A stretch of 64,000 nt of DNA from Acinetobacter tandoii DSM 14970 = CIP 107469 (GTDB taxonomy: Bacteria > Pseudomonadota > Gammaproteobacteria > Pseudomonadales > Moraxellaceae): NCBI RefSeq assembly GCF_000400735.1, contig NZ_KE007362.1:62001-126000 (forward strand), given 5' to 3'. How positions within the stretch are numbered: position 1 is the stretch's first letter; each line of letters opens with the position of its first letter. Positions 1 through 8,658 of the stretch are shown in pieces. Under the pieces are notes generated by a model. It searched no databases. It was not told where the DNA came from and was given only the letters and a program-made list of their open reading frames with translations. A program made the translations under genes and the position numbers.

Positions 1-95
1 AACTCTCAATGAGATCTACCTAGACGGATCCAAATGCACTGAGAATTTTGAAGCTATACTGTTCTCATCAGATCAATCAAGGATAACAATACACC

Positions 96-374
96 CTACT
101 TGGAGAGTGCAGCAATCATCAATGGTGCTGCTTGTTCATCCACTAAAGCAGGCACTATCTGCATACAAAGTAGGTCATTCCATTCTAACACCCATTGCTG
201 GATCAACTCAGCATCATTTGCCTCAATAATTGCAACACCAGAGAGCTGTGCAATGGCATGCTATCGACCCAACATTTTTATGCCCGCAGGTGCTGTTCCT
301 CCTGTTTTCAAAAATCGCTCCATTGCGGCATTACGATTTTCAGGGCGAATACTATAATTCACTATAAATAACAT
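96..374 (-). pseudogene. DUF3303-like small protein interrupted by an amber codon
   Basis: Reading the minus strand from ATG 374-372 to TAG 98-96 gives a 92-codon frame starting MLFIVNYSIRPENRNAAMER, which resembles the DUF3303 family (about 90 residues, ferredoxin-like alpha/beta fold, function unknown). Codon 38 at 263-261 is TAG, in the context LGR-stop-HA. Family members usually have Trp there (LGRWHA), so a single TGG to TAG change explains it. The downstream half (HAIAQLSGVAIIEANDAEL and on to the end) is still intact with no second lesion, so the event is recent, or the stop is suppressed or a sequencing error. The plus-strand ORF over the same span is a shadow. The family call is from memory of family sequences, not a search. 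Confidence 0.72.
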
Positions 375-734
375 AAGTCACCTCTCGCACTTGATTGGCG
401 CACCTAACTTGACCACATGAGAGAATAGACAAACAGATAAATTCACATGCGTTATACTGCCGCTAAACCTCTACGCAGTTACATCTGACCATCAAACCTC
501 TTCGTCATTTAAATCACTTACCTTTACATTTTGATCGCTTTTTAATCAATTTTAAAGAACACCAGTACCTAAAATTATTCAAACAAATATTACAAACAAA
601 AGGTTTTAAACATTTCACTTAGTCCATAGAAGTAGTAGATGATGCACTCAATACTCCCTCATTCATTCCTACCAAAAAACTTAATATAAAAAATAAATCA
701 TAGGCTTACCCTATGAAGACTAAATTTCAGGCGT
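375..734. other. intergenic, no gene seen
   Basis: AT-rich stretch between the broken DUF3303 frame and the transhydrogenase terminator. I see no convincing ORF on either strand, no RNA gene and no repeat. It presumably holds the promoter of the DUF3303 frame near 380-450, but no clear -35/-10 pair stands out. Confidence 0.5.
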
Positions 735-761
735 AAAAAAACCACCCCGAAGGATGGTTTT
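735..761 (-). terminator. rho-independent terminator of the pnt operon
   Basis: On the minus strand this reads AAACCATCC-TTCG-GGGTGGTTT followed by a run of T. It is a 9-bp stem (one G-U pair) closed by a cUUCGg tetraloop with a U tract, a textbook intrinsic terminator 48-74 bases beyond the pntB stop codon. Confidence 0.85.
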
Positions 762-773
762 AATCTCCCTAAA

Positions 774-794
774 TCCCTCTTTATAAAAGAGGGA
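774..794 (-). terminator. second hairpin after pntB
   Basis: Perfect 8-bp inverted repeat (TCCCTCTT / AAGAGGGA) with a 5-base loop, lying between the pntB stop codon and the main terminator. It has no strong U tract, so it may be an RNA 3'-end stabiliser or a backup terminator. Confidence 0.5.
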
Positions 795-808
795 CTTGAG
801 ACTTTCAT

Positions 809-2263
809 TTAGTGTCCGCCACCATTAATGGCTTTGGTCATATCTTCAACAACTTTCTTCGCATCACCGAAGACCATCATGGTTTTTTCATTGTAGAACA
901 AATCGTTGTCTAAGCCCGCGTAACCTGTCGCCATAGAGCGTTTGATCACCATAATCGTACGTGCTTTATGAGCTTCAAGAATCGGCATACCATAAATCGG
1001 CGAGCTTGGATCATCTTTTGCCGCAGGGTTTACAACGTCGTTCGCACCGATTACTAATACCACATCAGTTGCAGGGAAGTCAGAGTTGATTTCATCCATT
1101 TCCAAGATGTCTTCATACGCCACATCTGCTTCTGCCAACAGCACGTTCATGTGACCAGGCATACGACCTGCAACTGGGTGAATCGCAAAGCGAACTTTTA
1201 CACCCTGTTCTTTCAAGATTTCACACAACTCTTTTACCGCATTCTGCGCACGACCTTGCGCCATACCATAACCCGGTACAATCACCACGCTGTCCGCATT
1301 TGACATTAAGAAGCCTGCGTCATCTGCCGAACCAGAACGATGGTTACGTTGAACTTGTTCACCTTTGTCTGCTGATGCAACTGCTGCACCACCCATCGCA
1401 CCACCAAACAATACGTTGATGATTGAACGGTTCATCGCTTTACACATGATGTAAGACAGAATCGCACCAGAAGAACCAACCAATGAACCTGCAACGATCA
1501 ACATATTGTTTTCAAGCGTAAAACCAATACCTGCCGCAGCCCAACCAGAGAATGAGTTCAATAGCGAAACCACAACTGGCATATCACCACCACCGACTGG
1601 TGCAATCCACACCCAACCGAATGCAAGTGCAAGTGCTGTCATCGCCCAGAATGCAGCCATGTTACCCGTTGTAAAGAAGTAGATACCACACGCCAACATT
1701 GCAATGAAAATGAGTGCCTGTACAGGTTTAACCCATGCACCAGAAATGGTTTTTGCCCACTTTTTCGCAGCCAACTTACCATATGCAAATACTGATGCGG
1801 TAAATGTGATCGCACCCACAAAACAACCCACGAACAATTCAAATAAATGAACTTTGCTCATGTGAGCATGTTGTACACCCGCAGCCGTTAAAGCAGCTTC
1901 ATTTTCAGCAAACAATGCTGTTAATTGGTTGTTATGCAAGATTGCAGCAATCGCAATCAATACCGCCGCCAGACCCACCAATGAGTGCATTAATGCCACC
2001 GTTTCTGGCATTTGTGTCATTGGAACGGTACGTGCACGAGCAATACCTACGACTGCACCCAGTACCATCGCACCACCAATCATCCAAATCACAGGATGGT
2101 CTGCCACAAAGAAGGTGGTCACAACAGCAATCGCCATTGCGATCATGCCATAACGGTTACCTTGAATCGCAGTTTTTGGACCAGACAAACCACGTAACGT
2201 TAAAATAAAGAGGACAGCACCAATCAGGTAGAACCAATCCGCATAGTCTCGAATAAATTCCAT
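809..2263 (-). CDS. pntB: NAD(P) transhydrogenase subunit beta
   Basis: 484 residues. This is the membrane and NADP(H)-binding subunit of the proton-translocating transhydrogenase, which uses the proton motive force to transfer hydride from NADH to NADP+. The N-terminal ~280 residues are a string of hydrophobic segments (the proton channel, domain II). The C-terminal ~190 residues are the Rossmann-like domain III with the signature VPGYGMAQGRAQ, followed by AIHPVAGRMPGHMNVLLAEA and IGANDVVNPAA, all typical of NADP binding. The stop codon of pntAB lies 3 bases upstream and the ribosome site (GAGGG) falls within that gene's end, indicating translational coupling. It is the last gene of a three-gene operon closed by the terminator at 735-761. 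Confidence 0.97.
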   Translation of the reverse strand: MEFIRDYADWFYLIGAVLFILTLRGLSGPKTAIQGNRYGMIAMAIAVVTTFFVADHPVIWMIGGAMVLGAVVGIARARTVPMTQMPETVALMHSLVGLAAVLIAIAAILHNNQLTALFAENEAALTAAGVQHAHMSKVHLFELFVGCFVGAITFTASVFAYGKLAAKKWAKTISGAWVKPVQALIFIAMLACGIYFFTTGNMAAFWAMTALALAFGWVWIAPVGGGDMPVVVSLLNSFSGWAAAGIGFTLENNMLIVAGSLVGSSGAILSYIMCKAMNRSIINVLFGGAMGGAAVASADKGEQVQRNHRSGSADDAGFLMSNADSVVIVPGYGMAQGRAQNAVKELCEILKEQGVKVRFAIHPVAGRMPGHMNVLLAEADVAYEDILEMDEINSDFPATDVVLVIGANDVVNPAAKDDPSSPIYGMPILEAHKARTIMVIKRSMATGYAGLDNDLFYNEKTMMVFGDAKKVVEDMTKAINGGGH

Positions 2264-2266
2264 ATA

Positions 2267-2590
2267 TTAGCCCTCTTTTTTCTTTTGCTTTGGCTTAAAC
2301 ATTTCAAGCATACGTGCGGTTACTGCGAAGCCACCGAAAATATTGATACTTGCCAAGAACACGGCAATTGCACCAAGAATGCTCACAACATTTACACTTT
2401 GGAATGCAACATTCGCATCAACACCAATTGCAGGAATCCCCACAGTTTGAATCATTGCACCCACCACGATGATCGATGACAACGCATTGGTTACTGCCAT
2501 AAGCGGGGTATGTAATGCTGGTGTTACGCCCCACACCACGTAATAACCTACGAAGATGGCAAGGACAAAAATAGTAATTGTTTCAACCAT
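2267..2590 (-). CDS. pntAB: NAD(P) transhydrogenase alpha subunit, membrane part (alpha-2)
   Basis: 107 residues, with about three transmembrane segments (residues ~4-25, 30-52, 62-90) and a basic C-terminal tail (KPKQKKKEG). In E. coli this segment is the C-terminal part of PntA. Here it is a separate small subunit, as in Rhodospirillum rubrum, so the enzyme is the three-polypeptide type. GGAG precedes the ATG at a good distance. It sits 11 bases after pntAA and 3 bases before pntB, consistent with one complex made from one mRNA. Confidence 0.95.
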   Translation of the reverse strand: MVETITIFVLAIFVGYYVVWGVTPALHTPLMAVTNALSSIIVVGAMIQTVGIPAIGVDANVAFQSVNVVSILGAIAVFLASINIFGGFAVTARMLEMFKPKQKKKEG

Positions 2591-2601
2591 GAAAAATCTC
2601 C

Positions 2602-3729
2602 TTACGCACGCTTCAACAGCACTTGGCTGCCATGAGTGACCAATAGGGCTTTTTGAATTTCATCTTCTTGATTTAAGACAAAGTTTTTATCTTTATCAAA
2701 CAATGTTTCGACAAAATTGAAAACGTTACGTGCATAAAGTGCTGAAGCTTCAGTCGACACCGTAGATGGAATATTTGGGACACCCAAAATTTTCACACCA
2801 TTTTCAGTCATCACTGTCTCACCAACTTTAGAACCTTCAACGTTACCGCCAGTTTCAACTGCCATATCTAAAATGACAGAGCCTGGTTTCATTTTGGCAA
2901 CGGTTTCAGCACGAATAAGACGCGGTGCATCACGACCAGGTAAAAGCGCAGTGGTAATCACGATATCGGCATTAGAAACCGCTTTATCGACAATCGCAGC
3001 TTGGTCTTTAATGTATTGCTCACCCGGCATCCAACCATAACCATTCTTGGCAGCATCTGCAGCTTTTTGCTTTTCTTCATCAGACATAGGTACGTCTAAC
3101 CACTTGCCGCCTAAAGATTCTACTTGGTCTTTCGCTGTTGGGCGCAAATCGGTCGCTTCCACAACCGCACCTAAGCGTTTTGCAGTTGCAATCGCTTGTA
3201 AACCCGCAACCCCTACACCCATGATCACGATACGAGCTGGTTTAACCGTACCCGCAGCGGTCATTAACATTGGGAACATACGTTGATATTCTGCCGCCGC
3301 CAAAAGTACAGATTTATAACCTGCAAGGTTGGCTTGAGAAGACAATACATCCATGTTTTGCGCACGAGATAAAGTACGAGGCAATAATTCCAATGCAAAT
3401 GCAGACACGTTTTGCGATGCAAATTGATCTAGTTCGGTATTGCGGTAAGGGTCAAACATTGCCACGACAGTGGTGTTTGGCTCTAACTTTTGAATTTCCT
3501 CACCTTTAGGAGCGCGAACTTTCAAAATCATCTGACTGCCCACATAGGCATCATCTGTAATCTTAGCACCGACTTGTTCATAAGCACTGTCAATATAAGC
3601 TGCCTTTACACCAGCGCCACGTTGAATGACCACACTATGACCAGCGTTGATCAATTTCTTTACTGTCTCTGGCGTAGCAGCTACACGATTTTCACCGACG
3701 ACAGTTTCGGTAGGGATTCCGATCTGCAT
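2602..3729 (-). CDS. pntAA: NAD(P) transhydrogenase alpha subunit, NAD-binding part (alpha-1)
   Basis: 375 residues, a soluble cytoplasmic domain I. It starts [20 protein letters not shown], the usual opening of the alanine dehydrogenase/PntA family. It has the dinucleotide-binding loop [18 protein letters not shown] around residue 170-188 and the conserved stretch [15 protein letters not shown] near residue 285. It binds NAD(H) and passes hydride to the NADP-binding domain of PntB. GAGGAACGCTC in front of the ATG is a good ribosome site. It is the first gene of the operon; the promoter should lie in 3730-3850, where no strong consensus is obvious. Confidence 0.97.
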   Translation of the reverse strand: MQIGIPTETVVGENRVAATPETVKKLINAGHSVVIQRGAGVKAAYIDSAYEQVGAKITDDAYVGSQMILKVRAPKGEEIQKLEPNTTVVAMFDPYRNTELDQFASQNVSAFALELLPRTLSRAQNMDVLSSQANLAGYKSVLLAAAEYQRMFPMLMTAAGTVKPARIVIMGVGVAGLQAIATAKRLGAVVEATDLRPTAKDQVESLGGKWLDVPMSDEEKQKAADAAKNGYGWMPGEQYIKDQAAIVDKAVSNADIVITTALLPGRDAPRLIRAETVAKMKPGSVILDMAVETGGNVEGSKVGETVMTENGVKILGVPNIPSTVSTEASALYARNVFNFVETLFDKDKNFVLNQEDEIQKALLVTHGSQVLLKRA

Positions 3730-3850
3730 GAGCGTTCCTCAAGCTAAATTTCTCTAGTAAACACCGTTAGAAACGATGTTCCCTCTGGATGTGTTCTTGT
3801 TGAATTTTGGATTCTAATTGAACTTTTTTAAATTACCACCCAATATTTAT

Positions 3851-4360
3851 TTAATAAATACCCTCATTTTGAACTGATGATTCATAAAAATAATTATTCG
3901 ATATATCATTCGTCGGTTTTGCCCAGCACATTGCAAAACCGAGTCTGTGTTCAATTGGCTCGTGTTTTATTTCATGGGTCAGAATCTTGTTTGTTTTTTT
4001 AAAAGCATAAGCGTTAGACCACAACAAGTGGTTTTTCTGACAAAATTTCCTGTTCATCCCCTGTGAAGAAAATAGTCCTGAGACTATACAAATTTCAGGT
4101 ATTTTTAAGTTTTTCTCTGCAAAATTGACTGAGATGACAATTTGGTCAATCTCGAACCTTTTTAATGGTATAAATTCTAAGCAGAAATTTTCAAATTTTG
4201 TCTCCTCATTAGACTCTCTATAAATGCAGCTTTCCCTTTGTGCTTTCTCATTCTTAATATAAATATGAAATATGACCAAAGTCGGATAATGCAGAAAATT
4301 TAATTCAAAAAAACTTTTCAAATCATTTAATCTGATGATGCAATATGTTTCATTCGACAT
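3851..4360 (-). CDS. hypothetical protein, AT-rich orphan
   Basis: 169-codon open frame from ATG 4360 (a GTG three codons earlier is also possible). No recognised domain, no signal peptide and no membrane segment. The composition is rich in Asn, Lys, Ile, Phe and Glu. An open frame this long is unlikely by chance in such AT-rich DNA, which argues that it is or recently was a gene, but no Shine-Dalgarno is visible. It is clearly more AT-rich than its neighbours, pnt and the EamA transporter, which suggests acquired DNA. No function can be offered. Confidence 0.45.
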   Translation of the reverse strand: MSNETYCIIRLNDLKSFFELNFLHYPTLVIFHIYIKNEKAQRESCIYRESNEETKFENFCLEFIPLKRFEIDQIVISVNFAEKNLKIPEICIVSGLFSSQGMNRKFCQKNHLLWSNAYAFKKTNKILTHEIKHEPIEHRLGFAMCWAKPTNDISNNYFYESSVQNEGIY

Positions 4361-4654
4361 ATTTTGCACTGTTTTAGGTCATTTATTATTCATATTACGT
4401 TAAAATCTTCTTTTCAGCTCAATCAAAATCCAAATGTGTCTATAGAAAGTTCTCACTAAAGCAAAAGTATTTGGATATTTATGAAATCCTGAAGCAAAAA
4501 TACCCCTATATTTATATAACTTTATCCTATGTATTTTTGCCTTTTCATTCCTAAGAGTATGAGGATTGATCATTTTTTTGCATTTTTCTCTTTCAGCCCA
4601 AAAGCCTATACTGCATATCGGTAGCCATCCTATCTTTTTAAAAAGTTAAATTTC

Positions 4655-5581
4655 ATGAATCTCTCTTTATCTCGCACCCAACTTGGCAGTTTGTTTGCGA
4701 TTGGTGCGGCATTTTTATTCAGTAGCAAAGCGATTTTTATTAAACAAGCTTATGCCTTATCACCTTTGGTAGATGCCACACTCTTGATGGCGCTTCGAAT
4801 GGCTTGTGCCTTACCGTTTTTTCTACTGATCTGTTGGTTTAACCGAGAAAAGAGCAAAGGCTTGCAAGCAAAAGATTGGGGGCTGCTCATGGTGGCAGGC
4901 TTGATGGGGTACTACTTTGCCAGTTGGTTGGACTTTTTAGGTTTAATGTATATCAGTGCGTCTTTAGAACGCATTATCTTATTCCTTTACCCTACTTTAA
5001 CCGTATTGGCTTCTTGTGTGCTGTATCGCCAAAAACTTTCGGTCAAAAGTATGCTCGCCATTGTGCTTAGTTACGGAGGGACTGTTTTGGTGATGCTTCA
5101 GGAGCAACAACATGCGCCTGTTCAAGAACATTTCTGGCTGGGTGCAAGCCTTGTTTTTGCCAGCGCAATTGCCTTTGCTGCCTATCTATTACTAACGCCC
5201 CCGCTGATTCAAAAATTTGGCTCATGGAATTTTACAGGTCTGGCTTTAACAACCGCTTGCCTTGGCACACTGGTACAATTTTTTTGGGTCACTCCTCATC
5301 CTCTATTATTGGTGCAACAACTTCCTGTTGGCGTACTTTGGTATGGTTTGGCACTGGGCTTCTTTATCACCGTCGTTCCGACTGTACTCCTGATGCAAAG
5401 TATTGCACGGCTTGGAGCGGCTCAATCTGCCATGATTGCATCGGTTGGCCCTATCCTAACCATTTTATTGGCAGTCGCTTTTTTAAATGAACATTTGAAT
5501 TTTTGGCAATGGATCGGTTGTTTACTCAATATTGTCGGAATTATGATGATTACCTTATCCAAGAAAAAGCTTGCCAACTAA
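4655..5581 (+). CDS. EamA/DMT-superfamily transporter
   Basis: 308 residues with ten predicted hydrophobic helices in two EamA repeats (about residues 10-140 and 155-300), the drug/metabolite transporter fold of the inner membrane. Small polar spots typical of EamA are visible (SSKAIFIKQAY in helix 1, ASLERIILFLYPTLTVLAS near residue 100). Substrates of this branch are amino acids or metabolites and cannot be told from sequence. It stands alone between the orphan ORF and the convergent soxR, with no strong ribosome site before the ATG. Confidence 0.85.
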   Translation: MNLSLSRTQLGSLFAIGAAFLFSSKAIFIKQAYALSPLVDATLLMALRMACALPFFLLICWFNREKSKGLQAKDWGLLMVAGLMGYYFASWLDFLGLMYISASLERIILFLYPTLTVLASCVLYRQKLSVKSMLAIVLSYGGTVLVMLQEQQHAPVQEHFWLGASLVFASAIAFAAYLLLTPPLIQKFGSWNFTGLALTTACLGTLVQFFWVTPHPLLLVQQLPVGVLWYGLALGFFITVVPTVLLMQSIARLGAAQSAMIASVGPILTILLAVAFLNEHLNFWQWIGCLLNIVGIMMITLSKKKLAN

Positions 5582-5613
5582 TACCTGCTATCATCAGTAA
5601 TCGTGCAAGGTTT

Positions 5614-6141
5614 TTACTGAAAAGCATCGTCTTTTGGAGAAAGAGAGCATTCTGTGTTTTCACTATTCATCTTCAATAATAGCTCGTGAAAGTGCGCCCC
5701 CGCTGAGGTTTCAGCGAGTACATCATTCGGGTTACGCAGTGGGCATTGCTCTAAGGATAAACAACCACACCCAATACACCAATCCAGTTGTTGTCGCAAT
5801 TGTAATAAATGCACAATCTGCTGATCTAACTGGGTTTGCCATTGCTGTGACATTTGCTGCCAATCTTGCTTGGTGGCATTTCCTTGTTTCGGTAATGCTG
5901 AAAAGGCAACTTTCACTTGTTGCAATGAAATGCCGACTTGCTGTGCTGCTTTAATAATGGCAATACGTCTTAACATAGAACGCTGATAACGGCGTTGATT
6001 GCCCGAAGTTCGCGCACTCCAAATCAGTTCTTTTTCTTCATAAAAACGTAAAGCAGCAACACTGACATCACTGCGTTTTGCCAAATCACCAATACTCAAC
6101 CACTGCTGTGCCGATGGCATTATTTGCTGATTTTCTTCCAT
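5614..6141 (-). CDS. soxR: redox-sensitive transcriptional activator SoxR
   Basis: 175 residues, MerR family. The winged helix-turn-helix covers residues ~14-80 (LSIGDLAKRSDVSVAALRFYEE). A dimerisation helix follows at ~95-120, then the [2Fe-2S] cluster motif C122-x2-C125-x-C127-x5-C133 (CIGCGCLSLEQC), exactly the SoxR spacing. Oxidation or nitrosylation of the cluster by redox-cycling compounds or superoxide turns SoxR into an activator that untwists a promoter with a long spacer. Such a promoter lies directly upstream and divergent (6148-6178). No soxS is present here; as in other non-enteric bacteria, SoxR probably acts directly on the adjacent transporter operon. Confidence 0.95.
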   Translation of the reverse strand: MEENQQIMPSAQQWLSIGDLAKRSDVSVAALRFYEEKELIWSARTSGNQRRYQRSMLRRIAIIKAAQQVGISLQQVKVAFSALPKQGNATKQDWQQMSQQWQTQLDQQIVHLLQLRQQLDWCIGCGCLSLEQCPLRNPNDVLAETSAGAHFHELLLKMNSENTECSLSPKDDAFQ

Positions 6142-6147
6142 AAACGC

Positions 6148-6178
6148 TTGACCTCAAGTTAACTTGAGCTTTGATACT
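6148..6178 (+). promoter_or_regulatory. SoxR box in a 19-bp-spacer promoter
   Basis: A -35 element TTGACC at 6148-6153 and a -10 element GATACT at 6173-6178 are separated by 19 bp, the long spacer of MerR-family promoters. The spacer holds the perfect 16-bp palindrome CTCAAGTTAACTTGAG at 6153-6168, which matches the core of the known SoxR operator. It drives the RidA/MFS pair to the right; because it covers the soxR upstream region, soxR is probably also controlled from it. Confidence 0.92.
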
Positions 6179-6208
6179 AACAAAAATCAATCATAGGTAG
6201 AATTTTTT

Positions 6209-6631
6209 ATGCAACATGCCGCATCTCCTGCACCATTTGAATTAAGTAACCCAAAAAAACTTTATAATCCGCGTCCTTTTGCCTATAGTCACATGGCTGA
6301 AGTTAGACACTTTTCACGTATACTTCACATTTCAGGACAAGGTGGTGAAAACCAACGAGGACATTTATCTCAAGATTTTGCTGAGCAATTGTGTCAAGCC
6401 ATGACCAATTTAGAGCATGCACTTGCACATGCCGATGCTTCATTTTTAGATATTGCTGTTTTAAGAGTTCTAGTGGTTGACCATAGCCCCAAGAAACATC
6501 AGTTTTTAATTCAGGAAATACAAAAGCGCTGGAAAGAACATAACTTTCCTGCTTGCACACTGATTCCTGTTCCGTGTCTTGCCATACCAGGAATGCTGAT
6601 TGAAATTGAAGCAACCGCTTATTGCAATTAA
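6209..6631 (+). CDS. RidA (YjgF/YER057c/UK114) family protein
   Basis: 140 residues with the RidA-type layout: Y-N-P-R-P-F-A-Y-S-H near residue 20, SRILHISGQGG at ~36-46, NLEHALAHADASFLDI at ~66-81 and the C-terminal PVPCLAIPGMLIEIEATA. RidA proteins are small trimeric enzymes that hydrolyse reactive imines/enamines; distant members lack the catalytic Arg and have other roles. It is the first gene after the SoxR promoter and lies 21 bases before the MFS gene, so the pair is likely induced by redox stress. The exact substrate is unknown. Confidence 0.85.
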   Translation: MQHAASPAPFELSNPKKLYNPRPFAYSHMAEVRHFSRILHISGQGGENQRGHLSQDFAEQLCQAMTNLEHALAHADASFLDIAVLRVLVVDHSPKKHQFLIQEIQKRWKEHNFPACTLIPVPCLAIPGMLIEIEATAYCN

Positions 6632-6652
6632 CCGAACAAGCCAAGGAACTTT

Positions 6653-7861
6653 ATGAATTCTCCACGTGATATTAGCCAAGACAAACCGCTACTGTGGCTC
6701 ATGGCAGTTGCTTGTGGTCTTTGTGCAGGTGCGAACTATTATTGCCAACCCCTCATCCATTCAATTCAACAATATTTTAATGTGCCTGAGTCACAAGTGG
6801 CCTTAACCGTTACTTTTGCCCAAGTGTCTTATGCACTGGGGTTATTGCTGATTGTTCCGATTGGCGACATGGTCAATAAAACCAAATTTATTCCGTTGCT
6901 CATGTTCTTCGCGGCAATCGGTTTATTTATTTGTGCCTTTGCCATCAACCTACCTATGCTGTGGTTGGGTACCAGTATCGTCGGATTATTTTCCGTCGCC
7001 GCCCAAGTATTAATCCCTTTAGCAACCATGGCGGTAAAACCTGAAAAAACAGGTGAAGTCATTGGTTTCCTTATGAGTGGTTTATTGGTCGGCTTATTAC
7101 TTTCAACCAGCTTAGCGGGGCTCGTGTCCAACCTATTTCACTGGAAACTGATTTATGCACTAAGCGGTATTTTTACCTTAATCTTGGCTTTTTTACTGAA
7201 ATCACGTTTACCTTATGTGATGTCTTTTAAAATGAGCTACCCACAAGTCTTTAAGTCGATGGGGCTGTTATTGCAGCAAGAACGTCGTCTTATCTTACGC
7301 TCTTTAATTGGTGGCTTTGTCTTTGCAGCCATGAGCATTTTGTTTTCAACCATCGCACTGTTGCTCACCTCTAAAACCTATCAACTCCCCGATGTACTGG
7401 TTGGGGTGATTCCACTGATTGGTGTATTTGGAGCATTGTCCACACAATATGTTGGCAAATTAGCAGATCAGGGTTATACCACCGTGCTCACTTGGTCAGG
7501 TTGTGCAATTATGGCGGTCAGTTGGTATTTCCTATATTTAGGTGGACATAGCCTCATCAGTTATATTTTAGGCTATGGTTTAATTAACTTAGGCTTAGCT
7601 GTGGTGCATAGCAGTAACCAGAATATTATTTTCCGCATTCGTCCAGATGCCAAATCTCGCATTAACTCCATTTATATGACCATGTATTTTATTGGCGGAG
7701 CCTGTGGTTCGGCATTAGGCGTTTATGCTTGGCATCATGGTGGCTGGAGCATGAGTTGCTTGGTTGGTATTTTGCTGGTTTTGGCAGCGGCTGTCTTCGC
7801 ACTGATTGATTTGCTCAGCTGTAACAAACCACTCAGTCCACATGAAACCTTTCAGCCCTAA
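6653..7861 (+). CDS. MFS transporter, SoxR-linked efflux pump
   Basis: 402 residues, 12 predicted transmembrane helices, major facilitator superfamily. The opening WLMAVACGLCAGANYYCQPLIHSIQQ and the loop IGDMVNKTKFI (the motif A region) are typical of the YbcL/AraJ-like drug-efflux branch. AAGGAA sits 4 bases before the ATG. Second gene of the SoxR-controlled operon; by context it should export redox-cycling or aromatic toxicants (inference). Confidence 0.88.
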   Translation: MNSPRDISQDKPLLWLMAVACGLCAGANYYCQPLIHSIQQYFNVPESQVALTVTFAQVSYALGLLLIVPIGDMVNKTKFIPLLMFFAAIGLFICAFAINLPMLWLGTSIVGLFSVAAQVLIPLATMAVKPEKTGEVIGFLMSGLLVGLLLSTSLAGLVSNLFHWKLIYALSGIFTLILAFLLKSRLPYVMSFKMSYPQVFKSMGLLLQQERRLILRSLIGGFVFAAMSILFSTIALLLTSKTYQLPDVLVGVIPLIGVFGALSTQYVGKLADQGYTTVLTWSGCAIMAVSWYFLYLGGHSLISYILGYGLINLGLAVVHSSNQNIIFRIRPDAKSRINSIYMTMYFIGGACGSALGVYAWHHGGWSMSCLVGILLVLAAAVFALIDLLSCNKPLSPHETFQP

Positions 7862-8313
7862 GCCTTTTGCATGAGTTGGCCATATCGTTATAGATAATGT
7901 CAACTCACTCGATACAATCTCATTAGGAGACCTGCATAACAGGATAGAAGGGTTTCTCTGTATCTAACTGTTCTGCATTTTCCAGTAAGATATACATAAA
8001 GATCGGAATCAGTATCGACAAAATACTACAACCATCAGCAATATAACGTCGATTTACTACACTGTTATAACTGACGTCCCCCTGTAGAATTGGATTACAC
8101 AAGAGATTTATGCCTTTATTAAATATTGTTCGATGATCTCAGGACTTGTGACCATAATTTCCACCATTATCCTTTGTTCAGCGAAATGTACAGATTTTAT
8201 TTTTGTGATAATATTGCGCGCGATTGGCAGCTTCTTGATTAAGAGCAAAGAATAGCGTTTCGTTCTTCGTAATCGCTCCTGACTTCATCCCTATATTTAC
8301 CTATGGCATCTGA
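7862..8313. other. decayed intergenic region with coding remnants
   Basis: No intact gene. On the minus strand a 36-codon frame starts at about 8287 (MKSGAITKNETLFFALNQEA and onward, ending CTFR-stop near 8180). A second protein-like segment lies near 8090-7930 (RYIADGCSILSILIPIFMYI and onward, ending QVS-stop). They are in different frames with no good ribosome sites. Together with the broken integrase next door they look like remains of an excised or eroded mobile island. No attachment-site copy of the dusA start was found here. Confidence 0.4.
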
Positions 8314-8525
8314 TCAAGTCAAATCAATCAGCTTTTCTTTGCCAAGCAAAATATCAGGATGTTTTTAAATTTCGACCTCTCGTTTCTTAACGCAGTTTTC
8401 AACCCATGTTTTTGAATGAAATCTATCATTTTCAAAAAAGTAGGAAAGCTCTTCCGATTGATTCGAATCGCAGCACGATAGTTAACTTTACCATCTGCAC
8501 CTTTCCTTGCTGTAATTGACCCCAT
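8314..8525 (-). pseudogene. N-terminal remnant of a tyrosine-recombinase (integrase) gene
   Basis: From ATG 8525 the frame reads MGSITARKGADGKVNYRAAI then RINRKSFPTF, the characteristic N-terminal arm-binding region of phage-type tyrosine integrases found in dusA-associated islands. After the T-run near 8433 the homology moves to the next frame (KTWVENCVKKREVEI, then an in-frame TAA, then KHPDILLGKEKL) and stops at 8314. So there is at least one frameshift, one nonsense codon and loss of the whole catalytic domain. The integrase lies right beside the 5' end of dusA, a recognised integration hotspot. Confidence 0.75.
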
Positions 8526-8527
8526 AA

Positions 8528-8576
8528 TTTACACCACAAACTGTTTTTTTGATTATGGTGTAAAATTTGGTGTAAA
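8528..8576. repeat. three GGTGTAAA repeats between integrase remnant and dusA
   Basis: GGTGTAAA occurs in direct orientation at 8557-8564 and 8569-8576 (12-bp period) and inverted at 8528-8535. This layout of short direct and inverted repeats beside an integrase start and a chromosomal attachment gene is what integrase arm sites or an integrase operator look like. Function is inferred. Confidence 0.5.
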
Positions 8577-8658
8577 TCCAAACTGACTCACCCACCTAAA
8601 TATAGGTTTACATAGATTCTCGCAGGTTGCGAAATACAGATTAAAGGCATGATTTTTA

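Noticed and set aside
100..357. 85-codon plus-strand ORF at the left end
   Set aside because: The minus strand carries the DUF3303-like frame over the same span; the plus frame has no family pattern.
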